64,000 nt of DNA from Streptomyces sp. NBC_00568 (GCF_026341855.1 NZ_JAPENW010000001.1:62001-126000); one strand, 5' to 3'; counted from the stretch's first letter, positions 25,131 to 33,628 are shown. Numbers and translations: made by a program. The notes: a model not told the origin generated them from the sequence alone.

Positions 25131-26015
25131 TCAGATGACGGGAGGTCGGCCCAGTCGAGTCAGCCGCCACACCGTACGCCACTTCATGGGGCGGCGGGGT
25201 CCGCACGGACTGGTCCAGCCTTCCCTGAATCCGCCGAACCAGGCACGCAGCGCCGCTCGCGAGGGGCGGCGCAGAAGTGTCAGGAGCATCCAGACACCGA
25301 GGTAGACCGGGACGAGCGGCGCGGGCAGGTTGCGGCGTGCGAGCCAGACGCGGTTGCGGGCCACCATGCGGTGGTACACCGCGTGCCGCGAGGGGGCGGT
25401 CGTGGGGTGGTACAGCACCATGTCGGACCGGTAGTCGATCATCCAGCCGGCGTCGAGGGCCCGCCAGGCCAGGTCGGTCTCCTCATGCGCGTAGAAGAAG
25501 GCGTCCGGGAGCCCGCCGACCTCGGCGAGGACCTTCGTGCGGACCGCGTTGGCGCCGCCCAGGAACGTGGTGACGCGCGAGGAGCGCATCGGGTCGGCGG
25601 CGCGCAGCCTCGGGACATGGCGGCGCTGGGTCTCGCCGGTCTCGGGGTCGGCGATGCGGAAGCTGATGATGCCGAGGTCCGGGTCGTCGGCGAAGGCCCG
25701 GCGGCACAGCTCGGCCGTGTCGTGGCGGGCCAGCAGGCCGTCGTCGTCCAGGAAGAGGAGAACGTCCACGTCGGTGCCGCCGGGGCCGAAGGCCTCGATG
25801 CCGACGTTGCGTCCGCCGGGGATGCCGAGGTTCTCGGGCAGCTCGACCGTGCGGACGCCCGCGGGGACGTCCGGGACGGGTGAGCCGTTGCCGACCACGA
25901 CCACCTCGACGCGGTCGCCGTCCTGCTTGGCGACGGAGTCGAGAAGGGCCCGGAGTTCGTCGGGACGGTTGCCCATGGTGATGATCACCGCGCCGACCTT
26001 CGTCGCCGTACTCAC
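25131..26015 (-). CDS. GT2 family glycosyltransferase
   Basis: This 294-aa GT-A fold enzyme has the opening AVIITMGNRPDELRALLDS, a metal/nucleotide-binding DDD at about 90-92 in LFLDDDG, and FFYAHEETDLAWRALDAGW near 200 containing the catalytic acidic residues. It resembles rhamnosyl/galactofuranosyl-type GT2 enzymes; donor and acceptor are unknown. GTG at 26015 overlaps the stop of the CDP-alcohol phosphotransferase by 4 nt. It sits before the exporter genes, so it probably decorates the exported polymer. Confidence 0.88.
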   Translation of the reverse strand: MSTATKVGAVIITMGNRPDELRALLDSVAKQDGDRVEVVVVGNGSPVPDVPAGVRTVELPENLGIPGGRNVGIEAFGPGGTDVDVLLFLDDDGLLARHDTAELCRRAFADDPDLGIISFRIADPETGETQRRHVPRLRAADPMRSSRVTTFLGGANAVRTKVLAEVGGLPDAFFYAHEETDLAWRALDAGWMIDYRSDMVLYHPTTAPSRHAVYHRMVARNRVWLARRNLPAPLVPVYLGVWMLLTLLRRPSRAALRAWFGGFREGWTSPCGPRRPMKWRTVWRLTRLGRPPVI

Positions 26016-26791
26016 TTGAGCCTGCTCGAAGCGAGGATGGACACGAGGTGCAGCACGGTCTGCAGGATCGCGATGCCGGCGAGCACGGCGGTGCCGAGCC
26101 GGGTGAAGAACAGGTCTCCCCTGATCTGGTCCGCGACCGCGAGGACGAGGATCAGCAGGGAGGCCTCGATACCGAGGATCAGCCGGTGGAACTTGAGGGC
26201 CGCGGCGGCCCTGCGGGCCAGCGCCACGCCCGAGGAGCGGGGCTCGGAGGCGGACTCCTTGACCGGTGGCAGGCCGCCCTGATGGCGGGCGACGCCGACG
26301 AGATCGGTCTCGGCCTTGATCAGGATCGCGCCGAGGGCGGCGAGTGTGCCGAGGAAGGCCCACAGCCAGTCGACGCCGCCCGTGCCCCACAGGTCGGCGG
26401 CGCGCAGACCGAGGCCGACGAGGACGGCCGCGTCGGTCAGGTAGGCGCCGACACGGTCGAGGTAGACCCCGCCGAGCGAGTACTGCTTCTTCCAGCGCGC
26501 GACCTCGCCGTCGACACAGTCGAGCAGCAGATACAGCTGGACCATCACCACGCCGAGCACGGCGCCCGCGATCCCCGGCACCAGCAGGGCCGGGGCCGCG
26601 AGCACGCCGCACAGGGTCATCAGGTACGTGAGCTGGTTGGGCGTGATCCTGGTGTTCACCAGGTAGCGGTCGCAGCGCAGCGAGATCTCTCGCATGTACA
26701 GGCGTCCCGCCCAGTGCTCACCGCTGCGCCGGTCCTTCACCCCAGGGGGGTGAACGACGGGGCGGAGTTCAGCTACTGATGGCCTTGGCAT
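26012..26791 (-). CDS. CDP-alcohol phosphotransferase family protein, motif incomplete
   Basis: This 259-aa integral membrane protein of the CDP-OH phosphatidyltransferase family would transfer a phospho-alcohol from a CDP-activated donor. The motif is largely present: D91-x2-D94-G95-x2-A98-R99, then G108 and D112. The final Asp expected at 116 is Ala (DRVGA), so the proposed catalytic base is missing. The start at 26791 overlaps the dehydrogenase by 23 nt; a later start is possible. It may have altered chemistry, be inactive, or act with the other CDP-alcohol enzyme of the operon. Confidence 0.82.
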   Translation of the reverse strand: MPRPSVAELRPVVHPPGVKDRRSGEHWAGRLYMREISLRCDRYLVNTRITPNQLTYLMTLCGVLAAPALLVPGIAGAVLGVVMVQLYLLLDCVDGEVARWKKQYSLGGVYLDRVGAYLTDAAVLVGLGLRAADLWGTGGVDWLWAFLGTLAALGAILIKAETDLVGVARHQGGLPPVKESASEPRSSGVALARRAAAALKFHRLILGIEASLLILVLAVADQIRGDLFFTRLGTAVLAGIAILQTVLHLVSILASSRLK

Positions 26792-27830
26792 AGTCGGAGT
26801 AGATGTCCTTGATCTGGTTGGGTTTCAGGTCGAGGTGCTCGAGGATCGTGTAGCGGCCGGGCCGGGTCTGCGGAGCGAACTCCACGACCTGCACGAACTC
26901 GTCCACGGTGAAGCCGATCTCCTCGGGCAGTACCGGCAGTCCGTGCCGGTGCAGCACCTCGGCCATGAACGCCGCTTCCTCGTGCGCCCCGCGCATGTAC
27001 ATCGCGAAGGCCGCGCCCAGGCCGCACTGCTCGCCGTGGCTCGCCGCGCGCTGGGGGAAGAGGAGGTCGAAGGCGTGGTTGATCTCGTGGCAGGAGCCGG
27101 AGGCCGGGCGGGAGTCGCCCGAGATCGACATCGCGACGCCGGTGAGGACGAGCGCCTCCGAGAGCACCTGGAGGAAGCCGTTGTCGCCGACACCGCCGGG
27201 GTGCCGGAGCACGGCCTCGCCCGCCTGGCGCGCCATGGCGGCGGCCAGCCCGTCGATCTTCTCTCCGTTGACCCGGTTGGCCAGCTCCCAGTCGGCGATC
27301 GCGTTGATGTTGGAGATCGCGTCTCCGATGCCAGCGCGGACGAACCGGACCGGCGCCTCACGGATCACGTCGAGGTCGATGAGCACGGCGATCGGGTTGG
27401 GCACGCCGTACGAGCCGCGGCCCGCGTCGTTGTCCAGGGTGGCGACCGGCGAGCACAGACCGTCGTGCGCGAGGTTCGTGGGCACGGCGACCAGGGGCAG
27501 CCCGATCCGTGCCGCGGCGAACTTCGCGCAGTCGATGATCTTGCCGCCGCCCAGGCCCACGACGGCGTCGTAGTGCCCGGACTTCATGTCGCCGGCCAGC
27601 CGGATCGCGTCGTCGAGCGTGCCGCCGCCGACCTCGTACCAGGTGGCGCCCGGCAGCGTCGGGGCGATCCGCTCGCGCAGCCTCGCGCCCGAGCCGTTGC
27701 TGACCGCTATGGCCAGCTTGCCCGAGTGCGAGATGCGCTCGTCGCTGAGTACGCTCGCCAGGTCGTCCAGGGCACCCGGACGGATGTCGACGACGACCGG
27801 CGAGGGGATGAGCCTCGTCAGTACTGGCAC
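26769..27830 (-). CDS. sn-glycerol-1-phosphate dehydrogenase-like enzyme
   Basis: This 353-aa protein of the iron-containing/polyol dehydrogenase superfamily resembles archaeal EgsA and Bacillus AraM. These enzymes reduce DHAP to sn-glycerol-1-phosphate. Matching segments are VVGLGGGKIIDCAKF (about 90-104), VPTNLAHDGLCSP (about 116-128), and GIGDAISNINAIADW (about 167-181). The metal ligands are Asp170, His248 or His252 in SCHEINHAFD, and His265 in SHGEQ. It overlaps the cytidylyltransferase by 13 nt. No PcrB/GGGP-synthase gene is nearby, so the G1P is more likely activated with CTP than used for an ether lipid; that step is inference. Confidence 0.87.
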   Translation of the reverse strand: MPVLTRLIPSPVVVDIRPGALDDLASVLSDERISHSGKLAIAVSNGSGARLRERIAPTLPGATWYEVGGGTLDDAIRLAGDMKSGHYDAVVGLGGGKIIDCAKFAAARIGLPLVAVPTNLAHDGLCSPVATLDNDAGRGSYGVPNPIAVLIDLDVIREAPVRFVRAGIGDAISNINAIADWELANRVNGEKIDGLAAAMARQAGEAVLRHPGGVGDNGFLQVLSEALVLTGVAMSISGDSRPASGSCHEINHAFDLLFPQRAASHGEQCGLGAAFAMYMRGAHEEAAFMAEVLHRHGLPVLPEEIGFTVDEFVQVVEFAPQTRPGRYTILEHLDLKPNQIKDIYSDYAKAISS

Positions 27831-28570
27831 GCGATCTCACGTCCCTTGGCCAGGTCGTCGTGGTTGTCGATCTCGACCCACTTGACCTCACCGATCGGCG
27901 CGACGTCGATCTTGAAGCCGCGGTTGACGAGCTCCTGGTAGCCGTGCTCGTAGAACTGCTGCGGGTCCGTCTCCCAGACCGTCTTCAGGGCGTCGGCCAG
28001 CTCGTCGGCGGCGGCGCCCTCGATGAGGGTCACGCCGATGTACTCACCGGTGGCCTCGGACGGGTCCATGAGCTTGGTGATCTTCTGGACGCCCTTGTCG
28101 GGGTCCACGACGACCTTCATCTCCTCGTCGGCGAGCTTCTTCACCGTGTCGAGGGCGAGGATGATCTTCTTGCCCTCGCCGCGGGCGGCGAGCAGCGTCC
28201 GCTCGACGGAGACCGGGTGGACGGTGTCGCCGTTGGCGAGTATGACGCCGTCCTTGAGGGCGTCACGGCCGCACCACAGGGAGTAGGCGTTGTTCCACTC
28301 CTCGGCCTTGTCGTTGTCGATGAGCGTGATCTTGAGGCCGTACTTCTCCTCAAGGGCCGCCTTGCGGTCGTACACGGCTTCCTTGCGGTAGCCGACGATG
28401 ATGCCGACCTCGGTGAGACCGATCTCGGCGAAGTTGCCGAGGGTCAGGTCCAGGACGGTGAGGGAGTCCTCTGCGCCCGCGGGGCCCACCGGCACGAGAG
28501 CCTTCGGGAGGCTGTCGGTGTAGGGGCGCAGACGCCGTCCGGCGCCGGCTGCCAGTACAAGGCCGATCAT
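27818..28570 (-). CDS. LicC-like nucleotidyltransferase (CTP:phospho-alcohol type)
   Basis: This 250-aa GT-A-fold nucleotidyltransferase has the signature LAAGAGRRLRPYTDSLPKAL at the N-terminus and WNNAYSLWCGRDAL near 90, as in phosphocholine cytidylyltransferases (LicC). LANGDTVHP near 110 provides the metal Asp. It should activate a phosphorylated alcohol as a CDP derivative, and the overlapping G1P dehydrogenase makes sn-glycerol-1-phosphate the best candidate substrate. Phosphocholine, inositol phosphate or a sugar phosphate remain possible. It overlaps the upstream CDP-alcohol enzyme gene by 4 nt. Confidence 0.85.
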   Translation of the reverse strand: MIGLVLAAGAGRRLRPYTDSLPKALVPVGPAGAEDSLTVLDLTLGNFAEIGLTEVGIIVGYRKEAVYDRKAALEEKYGLKITLIDNDKAEEWNNAYSLWCGRDALKDGVILANGDTVHPVSVERTLLAARGEGKKIILALDTVKKLADEEMKVVVDPDKGVQKITKLMDPSEATGEYIGVTLIEGAAADELADALKTVWETDPQQFYEHGYQELVNRGFKIDVAPIGEVKWVEIDNHDDLAKGREIACQY

Positions 28571-30372
28571 GCGGGTTCTCCTTCATCGTGTACGGCGGGC
28601 GCCCCGGTGGACACCCAGAAGCGGATGCTCTCGGCGAGCACCAGTAGGGCGACGGCCACGGCGAATACCGTGAGCGCGACCTTGAACTGTGAGGCGGCGA
28701 GCAGCGCGGCCAGGACGGTGACCAGCAGCGTCCTGCCTTCGTGCCCGCCGATCGCCCGCACCAGCCAGTGCGGGGGGGCTCCGGCGTTGCCGCGGATGCG
28801 GTACACCGTGTCGTAGTGATGGTAGGCGACGGCGGCCACCAGGCCGAAAGCCGCCGGAAGCGCTCCGTTCACGTCTGCGTTGGCCGCCAGTACCAGGACG
28901 GTGAGGTACTCGGCCGCGCGGTAGAACGGCGGCACCAGCCAGTCGAGGGCGCCCTTCAGGGGCCTGACCAGGGCGACCGGCGACAGCAGGACGTACACGG
29001 CGGCGCCCAGGACGGGCCACCAGCTGCCGTAGGGGGCGAGTGCGGCGGACGTCACGACGATCGCCCCGGCCACGAAGGCGACAAGGGCCGGGCCGATCCG
29101 CGGGAGGCGGCCGGCGAAACGCGTCAGGTACTCGGCCAGCGGGCCGGAGTCGGTGAGGTCCACGAGCGCCCGGGCTGCGCGGTCCGTGCGGCGCGCCTTG
29201 CGGGTCAGCGAGCGCAGCACCCGGCCCGCCGAGGTGTAGGTGGCCGCGAAGGCGCAGCCGGCGAGCAGCGCGTAGAAGGTGATACGGGGGGTCGTCAGCG
29301 CCGTGAGAACGGCGATCATCGCCCATCGTTCGCCGATGGGCAGAACTATCATCCGGCGCACCCAGACCGTCCAGCCGACACTGTCGAGCTTGCCCGAGAG
29401 GGCGGCGGTGGGGCTGGTGTTGGCCTCGGCGTCGTGGTTCGCCTCGTTGAAGGAGAAGTCCACGACGTGCCGGCAGGTCTGCAGGATCATCGCGCCGAGC
29501 GCGAGCGCCCACACGTCGTCGCCGCCGCGGGCCGCGCCGAGCGCGAGGCCCGCGTAGTAGGCGTACTCCTTGGCGCGGTCGAAGGTCGCGTCCAGCCAGG
29601 CGCCGAGCGTCGAGTACTGGAGGGAGTAGCGGGCGAGCTGTCCGTCCGTGCAGTCCAGGACGAAGGAGAACAGGAGCAGCAGCCCGGCCGCGACGAAACC
29701 GGGGCGGGTGCCGGTGGCGGCGCAGCTCGCGGCGATCAGCGCGGTGATCAGCGAGGCGGTGGTGACCTGGTTCGGGGTCAGACCGCGGCGGGCGCACCAG
29801 CGGGCGATGTAGCGCGAGTACGGGCTGATGCAGTACGTGGTGAAGAAGCCGTCGCGGGCCTTGACGGCGCTGCGCAGCCGTACGGCCTCGTCGTCGACGG
29901 CCAGCACGGACTGCCGGACCTCGTTGCGCTCCTGCGGATCGGCGGGGACGGCGGCGACGAGGCTGCCGAGCTCAGGGCGGTGGACGGCGAGACCGTCGGC
30001 GTCGAGTGCCGCGCCGAGGCGGTCGACGAGGTTCTCCGTGGTGACGGCCACACTGCCCGCGGCGCCGGTCTCATGGGCCATGGCGCGGGCCAGCGCCCGC
30101 CGGGCCTCGGGCTGCACGGATACGGCGCCGGGCAGCGCGGAGGCCGCGAAGCGGGGGTCGGTGAGGCCGAGGCGCAGGGCGTGCACATGGCCCACGAAGC
30201 GGGCGTCGACGACGGCGACCCGTTCGTTCGCCGGCGCGGCGGCGAGCAGTGCCCCGGTCTCGCCCGTGTCGGAGGCGAGCCGCACGTCGAAGCCGAGCGA
30301 CCGCAGATCGCCTTCGAGCGACGATCCGGGGACCGGCTGGCCGGTGAGGATGGCGGTCGACAGCGAACTCAC
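28567..30372 (-). CDS. DUF5941-type CDP-alcohol phosphotransferase, multi-domain
   Basis: This 601-aa protein starts the operon. Residues 1-170 form a soluble domain of unknown role (LRSLGFDVRLASDTGETG). Residues about 185-400 are a CDP-alcohol phosphotransferase membrane domain with a complete motif: D240-x2-D243-G, A-R, G257, D261 and D265 within FVLDCTDGQLARYSLQYS and the following 18 residues. The C-terminal 200 residues add further membrane segments. The GTG at 30372 is chosen because the upstream in-frame ATG at 30453 has no ribosome-binding site. The fused layout recalls inositol-phosphate bifunctional enzymes, but the N-terminal domain lacks an obvious nucleotidyltransferase signature. 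Confidence 0.8.
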   Translation of the reverse strand: MSSLSTAILTGQPVPGSSLEGDLRSLGFDVRLASDTGETGALLAAAPANERVAVVDARFVGHVHALRLGLTDPRFAASALPGAVSVQPEARRALARAMAHETGAAGSVAVTTENLVDRLGAALDADGLAVHRPELGSLVAAVPADPQERNEVRQSVLAVDDEAVRLRSAVKARDGFFTTYCISPYSRYIARWCARRGLTPNQVTTASLITALIAASCAATGTRPGFVAAGLLLLFSFVLDCTDGQLARYSLQYSTLGAWLDATFDRAKEYAYYAGLALGAARGGDDVWALALGAMILQTCRHVVDFSFNEANHDAEANTSPTAALSGKLDSVGWTVWVRRMIVLPIGERWAMIAVLTALTTPRITFYALLAGCAFAATYTSAGRVLRSLTRKARRTDRAARALVDLTDSGPLAEYLTRFAGRLPRIGPALVAFVAGAIVVTSAALAPYGSWWPVLGAAVYVLLSPVALVRPLKGALDWLVPPFYRAAEYLTVLVLAANADVNGALPAAFGLVAAVAYHHYDTVYRIRGNAGAPPHWLVRAIGGHEGRTLLVTVLAALLAASQFKVALTVFAVAVALLVLAESIRFWVSTGAPAVHDEGEPA

Positions 30373-30682
30373 TCCCTGAGTGCCGGCGCGGCCTGACGCC
30401 TGGCGTGTACGTGATGGGATGGCCCCGGCCCGCGGCGGCGGGCCCGGCGGCATGTCGGCAGAGGGTATCCGATGAACGGAAGACAGCGTTCACCGCCCGT
30501 TCACGGCCTGATCGACCGGTTTTGCCTTGCAAGCACCGCGATCATCATCGGGGATTCCGGGCCCGGGTCACAAACCCGGGTTCACAGACCGGCGCATTCT
30601 CGGCACGCTGCGCCGCGCGCCCCGCACCCTCGGGAGCGGGGCCCGGCGGACACCGCGCGGGACCGGCATAGGGTGGTCCTCC
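30373..30682. other. divergent promoter region between the G1P operon and galE
   Basis: No gene is seen in these 310 bp. A perfect hairpin with CCCGGGT/ACCCGGG arms and a 5-nt loop lies at 30562-30580. On the plus strand TAGGGT (30669-30674) ends 8 nt before the galE ATG, predicting a nearly leaderless galE transcript. The promoter of the G1P operon was not pinned down. Confidence 0.5.
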
Positions 30683-31663
30683 ATGACATGGCTGATCACA
30701 GGCGGAGCCGGATACATCGGGGCACACGTGGCCCGGGCGATGGCGGAGGCCGGAGAGCGGGTCGTCGCCCTCGACGACCTCTCGTCCGGGATACCGAACC
30801 GGCTTCCGGAGAGCATCCCGCTGGTTCAGGGGTCGTCGCTGGACGGGGATCTGCTCAAGCGGGTCCTGGCGGAGCACGCGGTGACGGGCGTCGTGCACCT
30901 CGCCGCGCGCAAGCAGGTCGGTGAGTCCGTGGCCGAACCCACGCGCTACTACCAGGAGAACGTGGGCGGTCTCGCGACGCTCCTGGAGGCGGTCGCCGGG
31001 GCGGGCGTCAAGCGCTTCGTGTTCTCCTCGTCGGCGGCCGTCTACGGCAACCCCGATGTGGACCTCATCACGGAGAGCACCCCTTGCGCCCCGATGAGCC
31101 CCTACGGCGAGACGAAGCTCGCCGGCGAGTGGCTGGTGCGGGCGGCGGGCCGGGCGCACGGTATCGCCACCGTGTGCCTGCGCTACTTCAACGTGGCGGG
31201 CGCGGCATCGCCGGAGCTCGCCGACACGGGCGTCTTCAACATCATCCCGATGGTGTTCGACCGCCTCACCCGTGACGAGGCCCCACGGATCTTCGGCGAC
31301 GACTACCCGACGCCGGATGGCACCTGCGTACGCGACTACATCCATGTCGCCGACCTCGCCGAGGCGCATCTCACGGCGGCCCGGCGGCTGGCCGACGGTG
31401 CGAGCGGTGATCTGACGGTGAACATCGGCCGCGGCGAAGGGGTCTCCGTGCGGGAGCTCATGACGCTCGTCGCCGAGGTCACCGGGGACACCCGGCAGCC
31501 GCTCGTCGAGCCGCGCCGCCCGGGTGACGCCCCGCGCGCGGTCGCCTCAGCCGCCCTGGCGGCGGACGAGCTGGACTGGCGCGCGCGGCGCGAGGTGCGC
31601 GAGATGGTGGAGTCGGCCTGGCGGGGCTGGCTGCTGCACCACCCGGAGACCACGTCCGCGTGA
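30683..31663 (+). CDS. galE: UDP-glucose 4-epimerase family protein
   Basis: This 326-aa extended SDR enzyme interconverts UDP-glucose and UDP-galactose or a related pair. The NAD-binding GGAGYIGAH is at 7-15, the catalytic Ser in SSSAAVYGNP, and the YxxxK in SPYGETK near 138. C-terminal GDDYPTPDGTCVRDYIHVAD is the usual GalE substrate region. ATG at 30683 is supported by the TAGGGT box 8 nt upstream. It is divergent from the G1P operon and could supply galactose or galactofuranose precursors to the GT2 enzyme, although no UDP-galactopyranose mutase is seen. Confidence 0.92.
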   Translation: MTWLITGGAGYIGAHVARAMAEAGERVVALDDLSSGIPNRLPESIPLVQGSSLDGDLLKRVLAEHAVTGVVHLAARKQVGESVAEPTRYYQENVGGLATLLEAVAGAGVKRFVFSSSAAVYGNPDVDLITESTPCAPMSPYGETKLAGEWLVRAAGRAHGIATVCLRYFNVAGAASPELADTGVFNIIPMVFDRLTRDEAPRIFGDDYPTPDGTCVRDYIHVADLAEAHLTAARRLADGASGDLTVNIGRGEGVSVRELMTLVAEVTGDTRQPLVEPRRPGDAPRAVASAALAADELDWRARREVREMVESAWRGWLLHHPETTSA

Positions 31664-31672
31664 TCGTGCCGG

Positions 31673-31709
31673 TGCTCTGACCTGCAGATCGTTTCCGCAG
31701 GTCAGAGCA
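31673..31709 (+). terminator. hairpin terminator after galE
   Basis: A perfect 13-bp stem (TGCTCTGACCTGC with its complement) and an 11-nt loop lie 10 bp past the galE stop, followed by an A/T-richer stretch. Confidence 0.8.
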
Positions 31710-31799
31710 TATGACAACGGTGTTCAGTGCCGCGTTGCCCGGTACCCCCCGCCCGTAGTTCACTGTGACGACCGAGCGGAATACAGGAGGCGGCTTTTC

Positions 31800-32738
31800 A
31801 TGGGGGCTGGGCACGACCACGGGCACGCGCACGGCGCTCCCCCGACCGGTACGGCGGCAGCCGCGTACCGCGGGAGGCTGCGGGTCGCGCTGGCGATCAC
31901 GCTCACCGTCATGGTCGTCGAGATCTTCGGTGGCCTGCTCGCCGATTCGCTGGCGCTCGTCGCGGACGCGGCGCACATGGCGACGGACGCGCTGGGGCTG
32001 GGCATGGCCCTGCTCGCGATCCACTTCGCGGCCCGCCCGCCGAGCGAGAACCGCACCTTCGGCCTCGCGCGGGCCGAGATCCTCGCCGCGCTCGCCAACT
32101 GTCTGCTGCTGCTCGTGGTCGGCGGCTATGTGCTCGTCGAGGCGATCCAGCGCTTCGTGACGCCCGCGGACACCGAGGGCGGACTGACCATCGTGTTCGG
32201 TGTGATCGGTCTGGTCGCCAACACGGTGTCGCTGACGCTGCTGATGCGCGGACAGAAGGACAGCCTGAACGTGCGCGGCGCCTTCCTGGAGGTGGCCGCG
32301 GACGCGCTGGGCTCGGTGGCGGTCATCATCTCCGCGGTGGTGATCATGACCACGGGCTGGCAGGCCGCGGACCCGATCGCCTCGATCGCCATCGCCCTGA
32401 TGATCGTCCCGCGCACCTGGAAGCTGCTCCACGAGACGCTCGACGTGCTGCTGGAGGCGGCGCCCAAGGGCGTCGACATGGCGGACGTACGCGCCCACAT
32501 CCTGGCTCTCGACGGTGTCGAGGACATCCATGACCTGCACGCCTGGACCATCACCTCGGGCATGCCGGTCCTCTCCGCGCACGTGGTCGTCAGCTCCGAC
32601 GTCCTGAGCGCGATCGGGCACGAGAAGATCCTTCACGAGCTCCAGGGCTGCCTGGGCGTCCACTTCGACGTCGAGCACTGCACCTTCCAGCTGGAGCCGA
32701 GCGGACACGCGGAACACGAGGCGAAGCTCTGCCACTGA
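31800..32738 (+). CDS. cation diffusion facilitator metal exporter
   Basis: This 312-aa CDF protein exports Zn2+, Cd2+ or Co2+ by proton antiport. A His-rich N-terminus (GHDHGHAHG) precedes six predicted membrane segments. The metal-site pairs HMATD near 59 (DAAHMATD) and EVAADALGS near 165 are present, and the C-terminal cytoplasmic domain has VHDLHAW-like IHDLHAWTITSG near 245. ATG at 31800 follows AGGAGG. It is in the CzcD/ZitB branch. No metal regulator gene adjoins it. Confidence 0.93.
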   Translation: MGAGHDHGHAHGAPPTGTAAAAYRGRLRVALAITLTVMVVEIFGGLLADSLALVADAAHMATDALGLGMALLAIHFAARPPSENRTFGLARAEILAALANCLLLLVVGGYVLVEAIQRFVTPADTEGGLTIVFGVIGLVANTVSLTLLMRGQKDSLNVRGAFLEVAADALGSVAVIISAVVIMTTGWQAADPIASIAIALMIVPRTWKLLHETLDVLLEAAPKGVDMADVRAHILALDGVEDIHDLHAWTITSGMPVLSAHVVVSSDVLSAIGHEKILHELQGCLGVHFDVEHCTFQLEPSGHAEHEAKLCH

Positions 32739-32773
32739 CGGAAATCCGGAGGCGGCACCGCGGCACCGCCTGT

Positions 32774-32905
32774 TAGCGTGGCAGGCGATCCCAGGAGGTG
32801 GGTTGATGACGGCCGCTCTCGGCGCTGCCACGCGCAGCGACCTCGTCGTCCCCGTTTCCCGGGCCCGGGGCTGACCCGCCGTTCCGCGACGCGTCGGCCG
32901 GGCCC
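32774..32905 (+). promoter_or_regulatory. leader of the GNAT gene: -10 box, leader ORF and hairpin
   Basis: TAGCGT (32774-32779) is a -10 candidate. A 22-codon ORF follows at 32806-32874 behind a strong AGGAGGTG. GGGCCCGG (32861-32868) overlaps its end and can pair exactly with CCGGGCCC (32898-32905), just before the AAGGG of the acetyltransferase. The arrangement resembles an attenuator controlled by leader translation. Confidence 0.4.
32806..32874 (+). CDS. 22-aa leader peptide, uncertain
   Basis: The ORF begins at ATG 32806, 6 nt after AGGAGGTG, the best Shine-Dalgarno in this part of the window. It encodes a short Ala/Arg/Val-rich peptide ending SRARG with no known motif. Its stop lies inside the 5' arm of a hairpin. 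It is too short for homology judgement. Confidence 0.4.
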   Translation: MTAALGAATRSDLVVPVSRARG

Positions 32906-32924
32906 CTCATCAAGGGTTTCCACG

Positions 32925-33503
32925 TTGACCGACCACATCGAACACCGCACTGAGCACACCACCGGTCAGAGCACCGGTCACAGCACCGGGCACAGCACTG
33001 TCTGGCGCACCCGCCGGGAGACCTCCGCCGACATCGCCGAGGTGTACGCCGTGACCGCCGCCGCCTTCGAAAGGGCGGAGGAGGCCGATCTGGTGGACGC
33101 GCTGCGCACCGACCCCGGGGCGTGGCTGCCCGGCCTGTCGTACGTCGCCGAGGCACCGGACGGCACGGTCGCGGCGTACGCGCTGATCACCCGCTGTCAC
33201 GTCGACGGTGTCCCCGCGGCCGCGCTGGCGCCGGTCGCCGTCCGCCCGGACCAACAGCGCCGGGGCGCCGGATCGGCTGTCGTACGCGCGGTGCTGGAGG
33301 CGGCACGCGCGCGGGGTGAGGGGCTCGTCCTGGTACTCGGGCATCCCGGGTACTACCCGAGGTTCGGTTTCGGGCCCGCCGCCGCCTACGGCATCCGGCC
33401 CGGATTCGACGTCCCGTCCGAACACCTGATGGCCCTCGTCCTCGACGATTCCGTGTCGGTGGCACCGGGCACGATCAGGTATCCGGCCGCTTTCGGCGTC
33501 TGA
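32925..33503 (+). CDS. GNAT-family N-acetyltransferase
   Basis: This 192-aa acetyltransferase has a low-complexity His/Thr/Ser N-terminus containing STGQSTGHSTGHST, then a GNAT fold. Motif A is VAVRPDQQRRGAGSAVVRA near 106-124 for acetyl-CoA, and HPGYYPRFGFGPA near 142-154 is the signature of the YhbS-like branch. The TTG start at 32925 follows AAGGG by 8 nt; no better start is available downstream without losing the fold. The substrate is unknown. Confidence 0.85.
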   Translation: MTDHIEHRTEHTTGQSTGHSTGHSTVWRTRRETSADIAEVYAVTAAAFERAEEADLVDALRTDPGAWLPGLSYVAEAPDGTVAAYALITRCHVDGVPAAALAPVAVRPDQQRRGAGSAVVRAVLEAARARGEGLVLVLGHPGYYPRFGFGPAAAYGIRPGFDVPSEHLMALVLDDSVSVAPGTIRYPAAFGV

Positions 33504-33519
33504 CCCACGTCGGCCGCGT

Positions 33520-33550
33520 GTCCCGCCCCCGGGGCTCCCGGGGGCGGGAC
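33520..33550 (+). terminator. hairpin terminator after the GNAT gene
   Basis: A perfect 13-bp GC-rich stem (33520-33532 with 33538-33550) with a 5-nt loop lies 16 bp past the stop codon. Confidence 0.85.
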
Positions 33551-33628
33551 ATGCGGGAGCCGCGAAGTGCCGGGAGTGCCGGTTTCGTACGGCAGACTGG
33601 GGCTTGAAGACCGATGCGAAGGATGGGT

